From: Lunatimonas sp. | Lineage (GTDB): Bacteria; Bacteroidota; Bacteroidia; Cytophagales; Cyclobacteriaceae | Assembly: GCF_020832325.1 (NCBI RefSeq) | Contig: NZ_JAFIEU010000014.1 | Location: 1-58,120, forward strand | DNA: 58,120 bases | Direction: 5' to 3' | Part shown: positions 17,886 to 27,393 of the stretch, piece after piece | Layout: every line of letters starts with the position of its first letter | Numbering within the stretch: position 1 is the first letter of the stretch | Program-made: the position numbers and the translations under genes | Notes under the pieces: model-generated | Told to the model about the DNA's origin: nothing | Databases searched by the model: none | Seen by the model: the letters and a program-made list of their open reading frames with translations, nothing else

Positions 17886-19612
17886 GCGCGTTAGACTGGA
17901 GCATTTTATTCGGCACGCTGACATTGATAGTCGGTTACGGTGTGTATAAGACCTATGGCCCCTCAACCATGGAACGGTACCTAAAAGGGGGAAATGAAAT
18001 GAATTGGTGGACCATTGGTCTTTCTATCATGGCAACGCAGGCGTCTGCGATCACCTTTTTAAGTACACCGGGTCAAGCGTATTCAGACGGGATGAGGTTT
18101 ATCCAATTTTATTTGGGGCTTCCTGCGGCGATGATCATTCTGTCTATCTTCTTTATCCCCGTGTACTATCGGCTAAAGGTTTATACAGCCTACGAATTTT
18201 TGGAATCTAGATTTGATCTCAAAACTCGGACTTTAGCCGCTTCCTTATTTTTGATTCAACGGGGGCTTGCAGCCGGCATTACCATTTATGCCCCGGCCAT
18301 TATCTTATCGACGTTATTGAACTGGAACCTTACCTTCACAAATATATTCATCGGAGTATTGGTAATAGTATATACCGCCTCAGGGGGTACCAAGGCTGTT
18401 TCCATTACCCAAAAACAGCAAATGACTGTAATGATGGGAGGGATGATTTTGGCGGGGATTTTGGTGATCTATATGCTGCCAGTCAAATTTACAGATGCGC
18501 TGCATGTTGCGGGAAAAATGGACAAACTGAATATCGTAAATTTTGAATTCAATTTGTCCGACCGCTACAATTTTTGGTCTGGCATGACCGGTGCGCTGTT
18601 TTTATTTCTTTCGTATTTCGGGACAGACCAGTCTCAGGTACAACGGTATCTAACGGGCAGCACCCTAAAGGAAAGCCGTATGGGATTGATGATGAATGGT
18701 TTTCTCAAAGTACCCATGCAGTTCGTAATCCTGTTTATTGGCGTGATGGTTTTTGTGTTCTACCAGTTCTATCAGCCCCCTGTTTTCTTCAACCAAGTGC
18801 AGGTAGATAAATTGCAACAGAGCGAGTACTGGGCAGACTACCAGGAACTGGAAAAAAAATACCAAGCTACTTTTGAGCAAAAGAATACTCAAATATTTGA
18901 GATGCTGGATGCCGTGAAGGAGGAAGATCCCGGTCAGACGGACTTGCTAAGGAGCCGAATCGCGGAAAACTCGAAAGAACAGGAGGCCATTAGGGGACAG
19001 GTAAAGGAATTGATTCTAAAAAATGATCCCTTGGGCGAGACAAACGATACCGATTATGTCTTTATGCGTTTTGTGATGGACTACCTCCCCAAAGGAATCA
19101 TAGGGTTGCTGTTCGCGGTCATTTTCAGCGCGGCCATGTCGTCTACAGCCTCTGAATTGAATGCATTGGCATCCACCACCACAGTAGATATTTACAAGCG
19201 GTCCATGAATAAGCACAGGGCATCGGGACACTATGTGAAATCGTCCAAGTGGTTTACAGTGCTTTGGGGAGTATTTGCGATTACTTTTGCCACCTATGCC
19301 ACGCTTTTTGAAAACCTGATCCAAGCGGTCAATCTACTAGGTTCGCTGTTTTACGGTACCATTCTTGGCATATTCCTAGTCGCCTTTTTTATGAAATGGG
19401 TGAGGGGTCACGCGGTATTTTTGGCAGCCCTTATCACGGAGGGAATCATCTTGCTTATTCATTTTAACAACGGCGGTGTATTGCTGGGTATTCCCATAAA
19501 CATCGGTTACCTGTGGTACAACGCCATCGGAAGTATCCTGATGTTGGTGATTGCTGCGTTTCTTCAGCTATTTATGCCTCGAAAGCATAGTAAAAAAACA
19601 AGGCTTCCCTGA
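17882..19612 (+). CDS. Sodium:solute symporter (SSS family)
   Basis: The 576-residue protein has the helices and loops of the SSS (SLC5-like) family, for example GLSIMATQASAITFLSTPGQAYSDG near residue 45 and YFGTDQSQVQRYLTG near 245. A polar, coiled-coil-like insertion of about 90 residues (about 300-390) separates two helices, followed by GLLFAVIFSAAMSSTASELNALAS with the Na2-site type serines. It imports an unknown organic solute with sodium. The ATG at 17882 overlaps the stop of the small upstream frame; an in-frame TTG at 17801 is an unlikely start. Its end forms part of a hairpin. Confidence 0.88.
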   Translation: MSALDWSILFGTLTLIVGYGVYKTYGPSTMERYLKGGNEMNWWTIGLSIMATQASAITFLSTPGQAYSDGMRFIQFYLGLPAAMIILSIFFIPVYYRLKVYTAYEFLESRFDLKTRTLAASLFLIQRGLAAGITIYAPAIILSTLLNWNLTFTNIFIGVLVIVYTASGGTKAVSITQKQQMTVMMGGMILAGILVIYMLPVKFTDALHVAGKMDKLNIVNFEFNLSDRYNFWSGMTGALFLFLSYFGTDQSQVQRYLTGSTLKESRMGLMMNGFLKVPMQFVILFIGVMVFVFYQFYQPPVFFNQVQVDKLQQSEYWADYQELEKKYQATFEQKNTQIFEMLDAVKEEDPGQTDLLRSRIAENSKEQEAIRGQVKELILKNDPLGETNDTDYVFMRFVMDYLPKGIIGLLFAVIFSAAMSSTASELNALASTTTVDIYKRSMNKHRASGHYVKSSKWFTVLWGVFAITFATYATLFENLIQAVNLLGSLFYGTILGIFLVAFFMKWVRGHAVFLAALITEGIILLIHFNNGGVLLGIPINIGYLWYNAIGSILMLVIAAFLQLFMPRKHSKKTRLP

Positions 19613-19628
19613 ACGAGACAGGGAAGCC
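19602..19628 (-). terminator. Intrinsic terminator, best on the minus strand
   Basis: Arms GGCTTCCCTG and CAGGGAAGCC pair perfectly around a 7-base loop. On the minus strand they are followed by TTGTTTTTTT. The stem overlaps the stop codon of the symporter gene. On the plus strand the following sequence lacks a T-run, so it would mainly stop transcription from the DUF2911 gene. Confidence 0.75.
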
Positions 19629-19640
19629 AAAGGGATGTAA

Positions 19641-19675
19641 AAAGAGGCTGTTTCAAATCCTGAATCAGCCTCTTT
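19641..19675. terminator. Second stem-loop between symporter and DUF2911 genes
   Basis: AAAGAGGCTG and CAGCCTCTTT pair perfectly around a 15-base loop. Read on the minus strand a TTTTT run ends the second arm, right after the DUF2911 stop; on the plus strand a TCTTTG follows. It can act as a terminator in either direction, together with the hairpin at 19602. Confidence 0.6.
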
Positions 19676-19679
19676 GTGA

Positions 19680-20528
19680 TTATTTGATGGATTTGATCAA
19701 CCGCTCGTTAAGTCCTACATAATCGGGATTATTTTCTTTTCTGGCCATATCCATGCTGGTTTGGGCGGATTTCAATGCAGCCTCATTCAGTCCCAGTTTC
19801 TGCTCTATCTTGGCTTTTAGATGAATAGTCCAGTATTTGGGATCGGCTTCAACTGACTTGGTAACCCATTCCAGCGCTTTTTGGAGGTCTTTGTTGGTAT
19901 TAAAGTAATAGGTTGCGGCCTGAAAATACACCCCGGGATTACTTGGTGTGTTATTAATCACCTGCTCTTCGATCTGTTTCATTACAATGGGATCCACTTC
20001 GGTTTCGATGCGGAACGCAGCACCGGATTTTTCCCATCGTAGGCTGACAGTGCTACCTGAGTCCGTAATGTCCCCAAATTCCACTTGAAAGGTTTCTACA
20101 CTTTTCTTAGACTTCAAAGCCGGAACTTGCACTCTGAAGACATCGTCTTTTGAGTCATAGCCAATCGCACCCCACAACGAAGTGTTTTTATAAAAAATCA
20201 GCGTCCAAGTTGATTTACCCGGGATGCTATATAGTGCGTATTTGCCTGCGGGGAGAGGCTTACCTTCTATCGTCACATCCGTCGAAAACTCAAAGGTAGT
20301 CGCTGCATTTGCCCCGGTACGCCAAACTTCACCGTAGGGCACCAACTCGCCAAAGATCTTTCGTCCGCGAACACTTGGCCTGCTATATTCCAAAGATATT
20401 TGGGTAAGACCCACCAATTGACTAACTTTTGCCGGTGGACTAGCCTGAGGCATTTGTATTTGGGCATTTGCACCAAATGCAGTCATGATAAAAGCTGCTG
20501 CCAGTAAAATAAAATATTTTGTATTCAT
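19680..20528 (-). CDS. DUF2911 exported protein
   Basis: A signal peptide ends at about residue 22 (TAFGANAQ). The DUF2911 domain follows with SPPAKVSQ, EYSRPSVRGRKIFGELVPYGEVWRTGANAATT and LPAGKYALYSIPG, the characteristic family segments. Residues about 190-280 look like a small TPR pair (NKDLQKALEWVTKSVEADPKYW). The family is common in Bacteroidota and has no established function. The gene ends in a double hairpin and is divergent from the GhrA-like gene. Confidence 0.87.
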   Translation of the reverse strand: MNTKYFILLAAAFIMTAFGANAQIQMPQASPPAKVSQLVGLTQISLEYSRPSVRGRKIFGELVPYGEVWRTGANAATTFEFSTDVTIEGKPLPAGKYALYSIPGKSTWTLIFYKNTSLWGAIGYDSKDDVFRVQVPALKSKKSVETFQVEFGDITDSGSTVSLRWEKSGAAFRIETEVDPIVMKQIEEQVINNTPSNPGVYFQAATYYFNTNKDLQKALEWVTKSVEADPKYWTIHLKAKIEQKLGLNEAALKSAQTSMDMARKENNPDYVGLNERLIKSIK

Positions 20529-20754
20529 ATGGTATATTAATTATATTGGTTTCGACTTAATCCCTTGGTCCTCGTTTTCATGTACGAACGCCTTGCTGTA
20601 TTACACCTGTAAAGCGACAAATTTATATAAAAAGAAAGCAGGAACCATTAAAATCAATTGAGAAGTTCGGTATAACTTTGGGGGGGAGATTTTTGGGATA
20701 ACCAGCTTTTGGATTTGTTCGAATTTTGACAACGATTAAACATTGATTCTTTAA
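20529..20754. promoter_or_regulatory. Divergent promoter region
   Basis: The 226-base gap separates divergent genes. On the minus strand TAAATTTG (20618-20625) and on the plus strand TAACTTTG (20673-20680) match the Bacteroidota -7 consensus TAnnTTTG exactly. Neither has a TTG at the preferred 19-base spacing, so both calls are weak. The plus-strand box would give a leader of about 70 bases to the ATG at 20755. Confidence 0.35.
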
Positions 20755-21678
20755 ATGAGCATAGCGATAATTGCGCCATACAAAAAAGACATACCGGTTT
20801 GGAAAGACACCTTCCATAAATTAGCGCCCACCATTCCGTTGGAAGTGTATCCGGAAATTGAAAATCCAGAGGAGGTAGAAACAGTGGTGGTTTGGCAGCA
20901 TCCACATGGAATTTTGAGGGATTATCCTAACCTAAAGCTGATTTGCTCGATGGGGTCAGGGGTAGATCACATAGTGGCAGATCCAAAGCTGCCTTCCGGT
21001 GTGCCTGTAACACGAATTGTAGACCCTCGACTCACGTATAGCATGACCAACTACGTGATCATGGGCATTCTGAATTACCATAGACAGTTCACCCGATACC
21101 AACGGGATAAGCTCGATAAAACATGGGATATGAGCAGTCCGGAGATTGATATAGCGGTAGGAGTGTTGGGAACCGGTCAGTTGGGAGGAGATGTGCTCGA
21201 CAAGCTGGCAGCAATCGGTATACCAGCCTACGGTTACGGCAATAGCCCAAAAGAAGGATTTAGGCATCCCTACTACCACGGAGATGCCTTGGATAAGTTT
21301 TTAGAAAAAGTAAACGTCGTTGTATGTCTATTGCCACTTACTGAAAAAACTGAAGGGTTTCTCAACAAAGAGCTTTTCGCCCGGTTTAAACCAGGCACTT
21401 ACCTGATAAATGTAGCTAGGGGCAAACACTTGATCGAAGAAGACCTTGTCCTTGCCCTATCAAAAGGTTGGATTTCCGGTGCGCTATTGGATGTTTTTGT
21501 CCAGGAGCCATTGCCGAAAGAACATCCCTTTTGGGACCACCCTCAGATCATGATTACACCACATATTGCCTGTATTACCATGTACGAAGCGGCAGTGCCC
21601 CAAATTTTGGAAAACCACCGCAGGCAACTGGCGAATGAACCCCTTTCCAACGAAATTGACCTATCACAAGGATATTAA
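20755..21678 (+). CDS. D-2-hydroxyacid dehydrogenase, GhrA-like (glyoxylate/hydroxypyruvate reductase)
   Basis: The NAD(P)-binding loop is GVLGTGQLGGDV near residue 140. The catalytic set can be read: Arg in LINVARGKHLIEEDLVLAL, Glu in LDVFVQEPLP and His in MITPHIACIT. The sequence resembles the GhrA subgroup, which reduces glyoxylate and hydroxypyruvate in the cytoplasm. The exact substrate is not proved by sequence. The UspA gene starts 19 bases after its stop and may be cotranscribed. Confidence 0.86.
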   Translation: MSIAIIAPYKKDIPVWKDTFHKLAPTIPLEVYPEIENPEEVETVVVWQHPHGILRDYPNLKLICSMGSGVDHIVADPKLPSGVPVTRIVDPRLTYSMTNYVIMGILNYHRQFTRYQRDKLDKTWDMSSPEIDIAVGVLGTGQLGGDVLDKLAAIGIPAYGYGNSPKEGFRHPYYHGDALDKFLEKVNVVVCLLPLTEKTEGFLNKELFARFKPGTYLINVARGKHLIEEDLVLALSKGWISGALLDVFVQEPLPKEHPFWDHPQIMITPHIACITMYEAAVPQILENHRRQLANEPLSNEIDLSQGY

Positions 21679-21697
21679 ACAAACCTTGCTTAAACCT

Positions 21698-22534
21698 ATG
21701 AGACCTTTTACCATTCTTTGCCCTACCGATTTTTCTGAATGCTCCCTAAACGCCATCGAATATGCTTCCCGGTTGGGTGAGCACTACCAGGCGGTATTGG
21801 TCCTTTTTCATGTCCCTAACCGTGAGGATTATAAAAAATTGACCAGCCCGGGAGAGTCGGCCGATATGCATCGATTTGCCACCACTAAACTTAACAGCCT
21901 GTCTGAAACTGTGAAAGCAGAAAGTCTCAAAAATGGACTCAAAGACTGTCAAACGGTAATCGTAGAAGGAAAAACGGTCCAAACGATATTAGAATTCGCA
22001 GATACCCATGCTGTGGATCTAATCGTGATGGGAACTGAAGGCGTAAATGACTTCAAACAAAATTATATAGGCACCAAAACCAGTAAAGTGGTAGAACAGG
22101 CGGGACAGGACGTGTTCATTATTCCCAGAAAGGTATATTTCAAGCATCCGCGTAAACTGGTATTTGCCACCGATTACATGGAAGAGGACAAATTGGCCAT
22201 TCAAAAAGTGGTTGAAATGGCCCGTTTTTTTGATAGTGAAGTGGATATCGTACACGTGGGGACCAAAATCCGAACGATAGATAAGGCTTTACACCAGACC
22301 ATGATCAATGAAATTAGCCCTTTTATCAAATATGAAAAGACCAACTTTATTTTGAAAGCCTACAGGGATGATCCGGGGTTGGGCTTAGAGAGCTATTTGA
22401 TCTCCGCTAAAGGCGATGTACTCTTTACATTGAGTAAGAAGAAATCTTGGTTTGAATCGTTGTTTACCAAGAACCTTTCCCGCAAAATGTCTTATTTCAT
22501 CAACAAGCCTTTATATGTCATCAAGACCGTTTAA
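21698..22534 (+). CDS. Universal stress protein, two UspA domains
   Basis: The 278-residue protein opens with FTILCPTDFSECSLNAIEYA, the usual UspA beginning. The ATP-binding motif GxxG-x9-GT is complete in GTEGVNDFKQNYIGTKTSK near residue 110. The second half (KLVFATDYMEEDKLAIQKVVEMA) is a degenerate repeat without the full motif. Tandem UspA proteins bind ATP and act in stress survival. The ATG at 21698 is chosen; earlier in-frame ATGs lie inside the dehydrogenase gene. Its 3' end overlaps the convergent TPR gene by 14 bases. Confidence 0.88.
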   Translation: MRPFTILCPTDFSECSLNAIEYASRLGEHYQAVLVLFHVPNREDYKKLTSPGESADMHRFATTKLNSLSETVKAESLKNGLKDCQTVIVEGKTVQTILEFADTHAVDLIVMGTEGVNDFKQNYIGTKTSKVVEQAGQDVFIIPRKVYFKHPRKLVFATDYMEEDKLAIQKVVEMARFFDSEVDIVHVGTKIRTIDKALHQTMINEISPFIKYEKTNFILKAYRDDPGLGLESYLISAKGDVLFTLSKKKSWFESLFTKNLSRKMSYFINKPLYVIKTV

Positions 22535-23234
22535 GTCCGTTTTTGAGAAAATGCCAAAATTCCCGGCGGGCCGCTGATTGAGATAGAAGCGCCTTGATCG
22601 TATCCCAAATGTATCCCCCGGTCAAGGATCTAGATATGCGTACATCGTCGGTTTTCTCCGGCGCAGTAATGGGGATTTCTCGGCTACCGGTTTTGTCTTC
22701 GCGCTGTTGGGATTGGGGTTGCTTTGGTTTGTATCCGATCAATTCATCCGCTTTTTCAAAGCTCTTTTTTGATCGGGATTTGTAACCCAGCCTTTCCTCG
22801 ACCATACCTTTGTTATTCAATGATATAGCGTCCTCTGGGTCAAGCTCCAGGGCTATTTCATAGTCCGCCAAAGCACCGTGAAGATCACCGATTCTGTCTT
22901 TGAGAAAAGCTCTACTAGCGTAGCGGTAGGGATTTTTGGGTTCAAGATTCTGTGCCCTGTCTAGCTCTGAAATAGCTTCTTCGTTGCGGCTCATCAGGTG
23001 AAGTACGACTGCCCTGTCACTGATAAGGTCGCAGTCAAACGGGTCACTGGTCAGCAACCTGTCAAAATCAGCAAGCGAATCCTGAAACCTACCCATTCGG
23101 GAATACACCCGAGCACGGTAGATCAGTCCGGCAGCATCGTCGGGATTGGACACCAAATGCAGTTCAAAAACCCGCAGAGCTTCTTCAAATTTTCCTTCCT
23201 TATAATGGGCTATTCCCTGTTCTATCATGCTCAC
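22521..23234 (-). CDS. Cytoplasmic TPR-repeat protein
   Basis: There is no signal peptide. About five TPR units fill residues 1-165 (IEQGIAHYKEGKFEEALRVFELHLVSNPDDAAGLIYRARVYSRMG, then similar 34-residue repeats to DPEDAISLNNKGMVEERLG). The C-terminal 70 residues are charged and unlike TPR. The protein is probably a protein-binding scaffold; no partner is evident. It is convergent with the UspA gene and divergent from holA. Confidence 0.75.
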   Translation of the reverse strand: MSMIEQGIAHYKEGKFEEALRVFELHLVSNPDDAAGLIYRARVYSRMGRFQDSLADFDRLLTSDPFDCDLISDRAVVLHLMSRNEEAISELDRAQNLEPKNPYRYASRAFLKDRIGDLHGALADYEIALELDPEDAISLNNKGMVEERLGYKSRSKKSFEKADELIGYKPKQPQSQQREDKTGSREIPITAPEKTDDVRISRSLTGGYIWDTIKALLSQSAARREFWHFLKNGLKRS

Positions 23235-23369
23235 GTTGCTACTGTGTTAATGGATATGTACGTTATAGATACAAATTTCGATCAAGATTTGTTCATGTGC
23301 GGATAAGGACTTGCAAAATATCAACCAATCGCCAATTTTAGCTATCTTTGACGGTAGATAACCTCATTC

Positions 23370-24392
23370 ATGGCTAGTACTCCGGAAACTGTTTTAAAGG
23401 ATCTAAAAAATGGCAAATTTTCTCCTGTGTATTTTATTCAAGGAGAGGAGCCCTACTTCATAGACAAGATCACCCATTATATTGAGAATCACGCAATACC
23501 GCCACAGGACCGTGGGTTTAATCAGGTGGTTATGTATGGGAAAGACGTGACGATGAGCACGGTAATCAACCATGCTAAGCGCTTCCCCATGATGGCCGAG
23601 AGGCAGGCAGTGATCGTAAAAGAAGCGCAGCACATCGATGGTTTGGGAAGAGAAGAAGGGGACAATCTTCTCATCAGTTACCTAAAGAACCCGCTCCCCA
23701 GCACGATATTGGTTTTTGCACACAAGCATAAGACAGTGGATGGGCGAAAAGCTCTTGGAAAGGAACTGGACAAACATGCGGTGCTCGTAAAGTCAAGTAA
23801 GATTGCCGAATACAAGATTTCTCCCTATATCGAGGCTTACATCAAAGAGAAAAATTTCAGCATCGACCCCAAAGCATTGCAGGTCTTGGCGGAATCTATC
23901 GGTAGTAATCTGGAGGTATTGACAAATGAGATCGACAAAATGTTGATAAATTTTTCGGAACCGGTGAAGATCACCAATGACCATATTCAAAAATACATAG
24001 GGATCAGTAAAGAATACAACATATTTGAATTAACCAATGCGCTCAGTTTTAGAAATGTGGTCAAGGCAAATTCCATTATTTATTACTTCAGCCAAAACCC
24101 TAAATCAAACCCTCTGATTCCGATTATTACGGTACTGTATACCCATTTTAACCGCATATTACTTGTTTATGGCAACAAGAGTCTCGGCGAAAAGGAATTG
24201 GCCGGCATCTTGAAAGTAAACCCCTATTTTATAAAAGAATACCTTACTGCAGCAAAAAATTATTCATTAGGCAAGATTATTGATATCATCGCATATTTGA
24301 AAGAAGCGGATTTACGTTCAAAGGGTGTTGATAGCAACAACCTAGATCATTCCCAAATTTTAAAAGAATTGGTATTCAAAATTCTGCACTAG
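23370..24392 (+). CDS. holA: DNA polymerase III subunit delta
   Basis: Delta opens the sliding clamp within the clamp-loader complex. The family signature is visible: VYFIQGEEPYFIDKITHYI near residue 19, MAERQAVIVKEAQHI near 75, and NPLPSTILVFAHKHKTVDGRKALGKEL near 107, followed by NLEVLTNEIDKML and the helical collar domain with NSIIYYFSQNPKSNPLIPIITVLYTHFNRIL. Length of 340 residues is normal. A TATCTTTG box (23343-23350) lies 19 bases upstream. The gene begins a long collinear run reaching trmB. Confidence 0.93.
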   Translation: MASTPETVLKDLKNGKFSPVYFIQGEEPYFIDKITHYIENHAIPPQDRGFNQVVMYGKDVTMSTVINHAKRFPMMAERQAVIVKEAQHIDGLGREEGDNLLISYLKNPLPSTILVFAHKHKTVDGRKALGKELDKHAVLVKSSKIAEYKISPYIEAYIKEKNFSIDPKALQVLAESIGSNLEVLTNEIDKMLINFSEPVKITNDHIQKYIGISKEYNIFELTNALSFRNVVKANSIIYYFSQNPKSNPLIPIITVLYTHFNRILLVYGNKSLGEKELAGILKVNPYFIKEYLTAAKNYSLGKIIDIIAYLKEADLRSKGVDSNNLDHSQILKELVFKILH

Positions 24393-24406
24393 GCGCAACA
24401 GCATTT

Positions 24407-27391
24407 ATGAAGATTAGATTGATCGTTTTTTTTGTCGTGATCTTCCATTGGAAGGGAACGGCACAGTCCACCCTATACCAAAGGAGCACGGAAAAACTAT
24501 TCCACGATGCCTTGGAATTGTATCAAAAGGATCAATTCGCTGCATCAAAGATTGCCTTCACCAGGCTCTTGGCGATGGACCTGTCGGAATCCAAACAAGT
24601 AGCTTCTAGCTATTATTTGGCCTCTTCCGCTCTCAAATCCGAGAACCCCGATGGTCCCTCCATGTTGGAGACCTTTATCGTAAACCATCCCAACGAGCCA
24701 CTGGGAAATGAAGCGGCGATAGAGTTAGGAAATCACTTTTTTCTGGCGAGGAATTACCCAAAGGCTATCGAAGCCTATCGCCGGATCGACGCTGATTTTC
24801 TCTACGGAGAAAAAAAAGCAGAGGTGCTGTTTAAGACAGGGTATGCTTTTTTTATGTTGAAAAACTACCGGGAATCCATTCAATATCTAGAGGAAGCCAA
24901 GCGATACCGGAGTGATTATTTAGCGGACGCCTACTATTATGCTGGATATGCATACATGGAACAAAAGCAGGATGAGCAGGCAATTCGGGATTTTAAAGAA
25001 GCTGAGAAAGCCCGTGCGTATTCCGGAAAGGTACCGTACATGCTGGCATCTATTTATTACAAGAGACAACAGTATGATGAGTTGATAGCCTACGCGCCGG
25101 GTATCTTGGACCGGCAGGGATTGGAAAAGAAGGAGGGCATTCAGTTATTACTGGCAGAGGCCTATTTTGAAAGGAGAAACCACGAGCAAGCAGCCCAAAA
25201 CTACGCGGCTTTCACCGCGGCAAACAAGGGACGATTAACCCGGGAGCAGCAATACAAAGCCGGCGTTTCCCATTACCATGTCGGGAGGTATGCGGAGGCA
25301 AGCAATTATTTCAAAGAAGTGGCATTGGGCAATGACAGGCTAGGGCAGGTCTCCAGCTATTACCTGGGCCACGCTTATATCAAGCTAAATAATCCCCAAT
25401 TTGCGTCCAATAGCTTTAGTGCGGCCTTCAAAGCGGATTTTGATCCTCAGATCAAAGAAGAGGCGCTTTTTAATTACGCCAAAGTAAACCTGGAGCGTGG
25501 AAGCTTTCAGGATGCCGTAAATGCACTGGATACCTATTTGGAGCAATACCGAAACGGACCACATGCTCGGGAGGCGGAAAACTTGCTTAGCGATGCGCTG
25601 ATTAATACCAACAATTACCTCCGGGCAATCGAGCACATGGATAAGATGCCCAATAAGTCTGAAAGAATCAAAGCGGCTTACCAAAAAGTGGCCTTTTACC
25701 AAGCTATGGTGTATTACAGGGATGGAAAGTATGGCAGCGCACTACAGATGCTGAACAAATCCCAAACCTATCCAATCGATAAAAACCTGGCTGTTCAAAC
25801 CCAGTTTTGGAAAGGAGAGACACATGCCGCCAATAACAAGCTTGACGAAGCAATCAAAGCCTACGAAGCAGTGATTTCCATGCGGCCCAACGCCCGAGAT
25901 CCCAGTCTCATCAAAACCCATTACGGATTGGGTTATGCCTATTTCAATACCCAGCGCTATTCCCAAGCAGAAGGTCAATTCAAAGCCTACACAGACAAAC
26001 TGAGAAACAGCCGAGACCGAGAAAACTACGATGACGCCCTGATCCGATTGGGCGATGTATACTATGTGCAGAAGAAGTTTCGGGATGCCTTGGATACCTT
26101 CAATCGTGCAATTCGCGAAAATAATCCCTACACCGATTATGCTTACTTCCGTGTAGGTGTGATTCACAACTTTGAAAACCGAAATAATGAAGCCATCGAA
26201 CAATTAAATCGGGTAATCAGCGGTTTTCCTACGAGCCGTTATTTCGAAGATGCTTTGTTTCAGCGCGCTCAGATAAACATGGAGATGACCCGGTACGAAG
26301 ATGCTCGGGCCGGTTTTTCTGAATTAATTAGCAATCGGGCAAACAGCCCTTTTATTCCCTATGCCCTCGAAGGTCGGGCGGTGGCCAATTACTCCATCCG
26401 AGACTACGAAGGGGCGATCAGAGATTATAAAGCCATCTTGGATAACCACCCAAATGCAGCAAATGTCGAATCCGCTTTGGTGGGATTGCAGGAAAGCCTT
26501 ACGCTTCAGGGAAGGGCCGGTGAGTTTTCCACTTACCTGGCAAATTACAAGCGAACCAACCCTGGCAGTAGCTCCTTACAAACCTTGGAATTTGAAACTG
26601 CCAAAAATCTGTTTTTCAATCAGTCCTACAGCGAAGCTATCCGTTCGTTTGAGAACTTTATCCGGAGTTATCCAAATGTGACACAGGTACCTGAAGCGCA
26701 GTTTTTTATCGGTGATTCCTATTTTAGGCTAGGAGACAAAAACAAGGCATTGGAATATTTTTACCTCGTTGAAAAGACACAAGAAGTGTCGCTCAAAAAT
26801 AGGGCGATACAACGGATAGGGACCCTGGAGTTTGAGAAGGGAAACTACACCGAAGCAATTCGTTTTCTGCGAGTTAGTGTTCGAAATGCCCGTACTAAGT
26901 TAGATGAATATGAATCCTTGAACAGCCTGATGGATGCTTTCTACCGGACCAAGCAGTACGATTCGGCAACCGTATACGCCAACCGGATCATTGGGCTAGG
27001 AGATATCACCATCGATGCCACCCCAAAAGCCCTGCTGGTAAAGGGAAAATCACAGTTGGAGAAGGGGCAGGTAAACGATGCCAGAAACACCTTCAAAGAG
27101 CTGTATTCCACCTTTAAAACGGTGCAGGGAGCGGAAGCTTTGTATTTAATGGCACTTTCATTCCACGATGCAAATATGTTCGCCGCTTCAAACGATTTGA
27201 TTTTTGATGAATCACAACCATTCGGTCCGTACGACTTTTGGTATGGCAAGCAGTTTATTCTGCTCGCGAAAAACTACTTGAAGTTAAACGAAACCTTTCA
27301 AGCGAAAGCGACTTTGGAGTCTATCGTGGAAAATTCGCCCAACGATCAGGTTAAAGAAGAGGCACGCCAATTATTAAGAACGATCAACTGA
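24407..27391 (+). CDS. Large exported TPR-repeat protein
   Basis: The 994-residue protein has a signal peptide (LIVFFVVIFHWKGTAQ) and then many TPR and Sel1-like helical repeats over almost its whole length (for example AYFRVGVIHNFENRNNEAIEQLNRVISGFPTS). It is probably a periplasmic or outer-membrane-associated scaffold. It starts 14 bases after holA and stops 2 bases before the barrel gene, so it is most likely cotranscribed with the barrel/SPOR/ExbB/ExbD/TonB genes. Such large repeats often serve to gather envelope complexes; the exact role is unknown. Confidence 0.82.
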   Translation: MKIRLIVFFVVIFHWKGTAQSTLYQRSTEKLFHDALELYQKDQFAASKIAFTRLLAMDLSESKQVASSYYLASSALKSENPDGPSMLETFIVNHPNEPLGNEAAIELGNHFFLARNYPKAIEAYRRIDADFLYGEKKAEVLFKTGYAFFMLKNYRESIQYLEEAKRYRSDYLADAYYYAGYAYMEQKQDEQAIRDFKEAEKARAYSGKVPYMLASIYYKRQQYDELIAYAPGILDRQGLEKKEGIQLLLAEAYFERRNHEQAAQNYAAFTAANKGRLTREQQYKAGVSHYHVGRYAEASNYFKEVALGNDRLGQVSSYYLGHAYIKLNNPQFASNSFSAAFKADFDPQIKEEALFNYAKVNLERGSFQDAVNALDTYLEQYRNGPHAREAENLLSDALINTNNYLRAIEHMDKMPNKSERIKAAYQKVAFYQAMVYYRDGKYGSALQMLNKSQTYPIDKNLAVQTQFWKGETHAANNKLDEAIKAYEAVISMRPNARDPSLIKTHYGLGYAYFNTQRYSQAEGQFKAYTDKLRNSRDRENYDDALIRLGDVYYVQKKFRDALDTFNRAIRENNPYTDYAYFRVGVIHNFENRNNEAIEQLNRVISGFPTSRYFEDALFQRAQINMEMTRYEDARAGFSELISNRANSPFIPYALEGRAVANYSIRDYEGAIRDYKAILDNHPNAANVESALVGLQESLTLQGRAGEFSTYLANYKRTNPGSSSLQTLEFETAKNLFFNQSYSEAIRSFENFIRSYPNVTQVPEAQFFIGDSYFRLGDKNKALEYFYLVEKTQEVSLKNRAIQRIGTLEFEKGNYTEAIRFLRVSVRNARTKLDEYESLNSLMDAFYRTKQYDSATVYANRIIGLGDITIDATPKALLVKGKSQLEKGQVNDARNTFKELYSTFKTVQGAEALYLMALSFHDANMFAASNDLIFDESQPFGPYDFWYGKQFILLAKNYLKLNETFQAKATLESIVENSPNDQVKEEARQLLRTIN

Positions 27392-27393
27392 TT

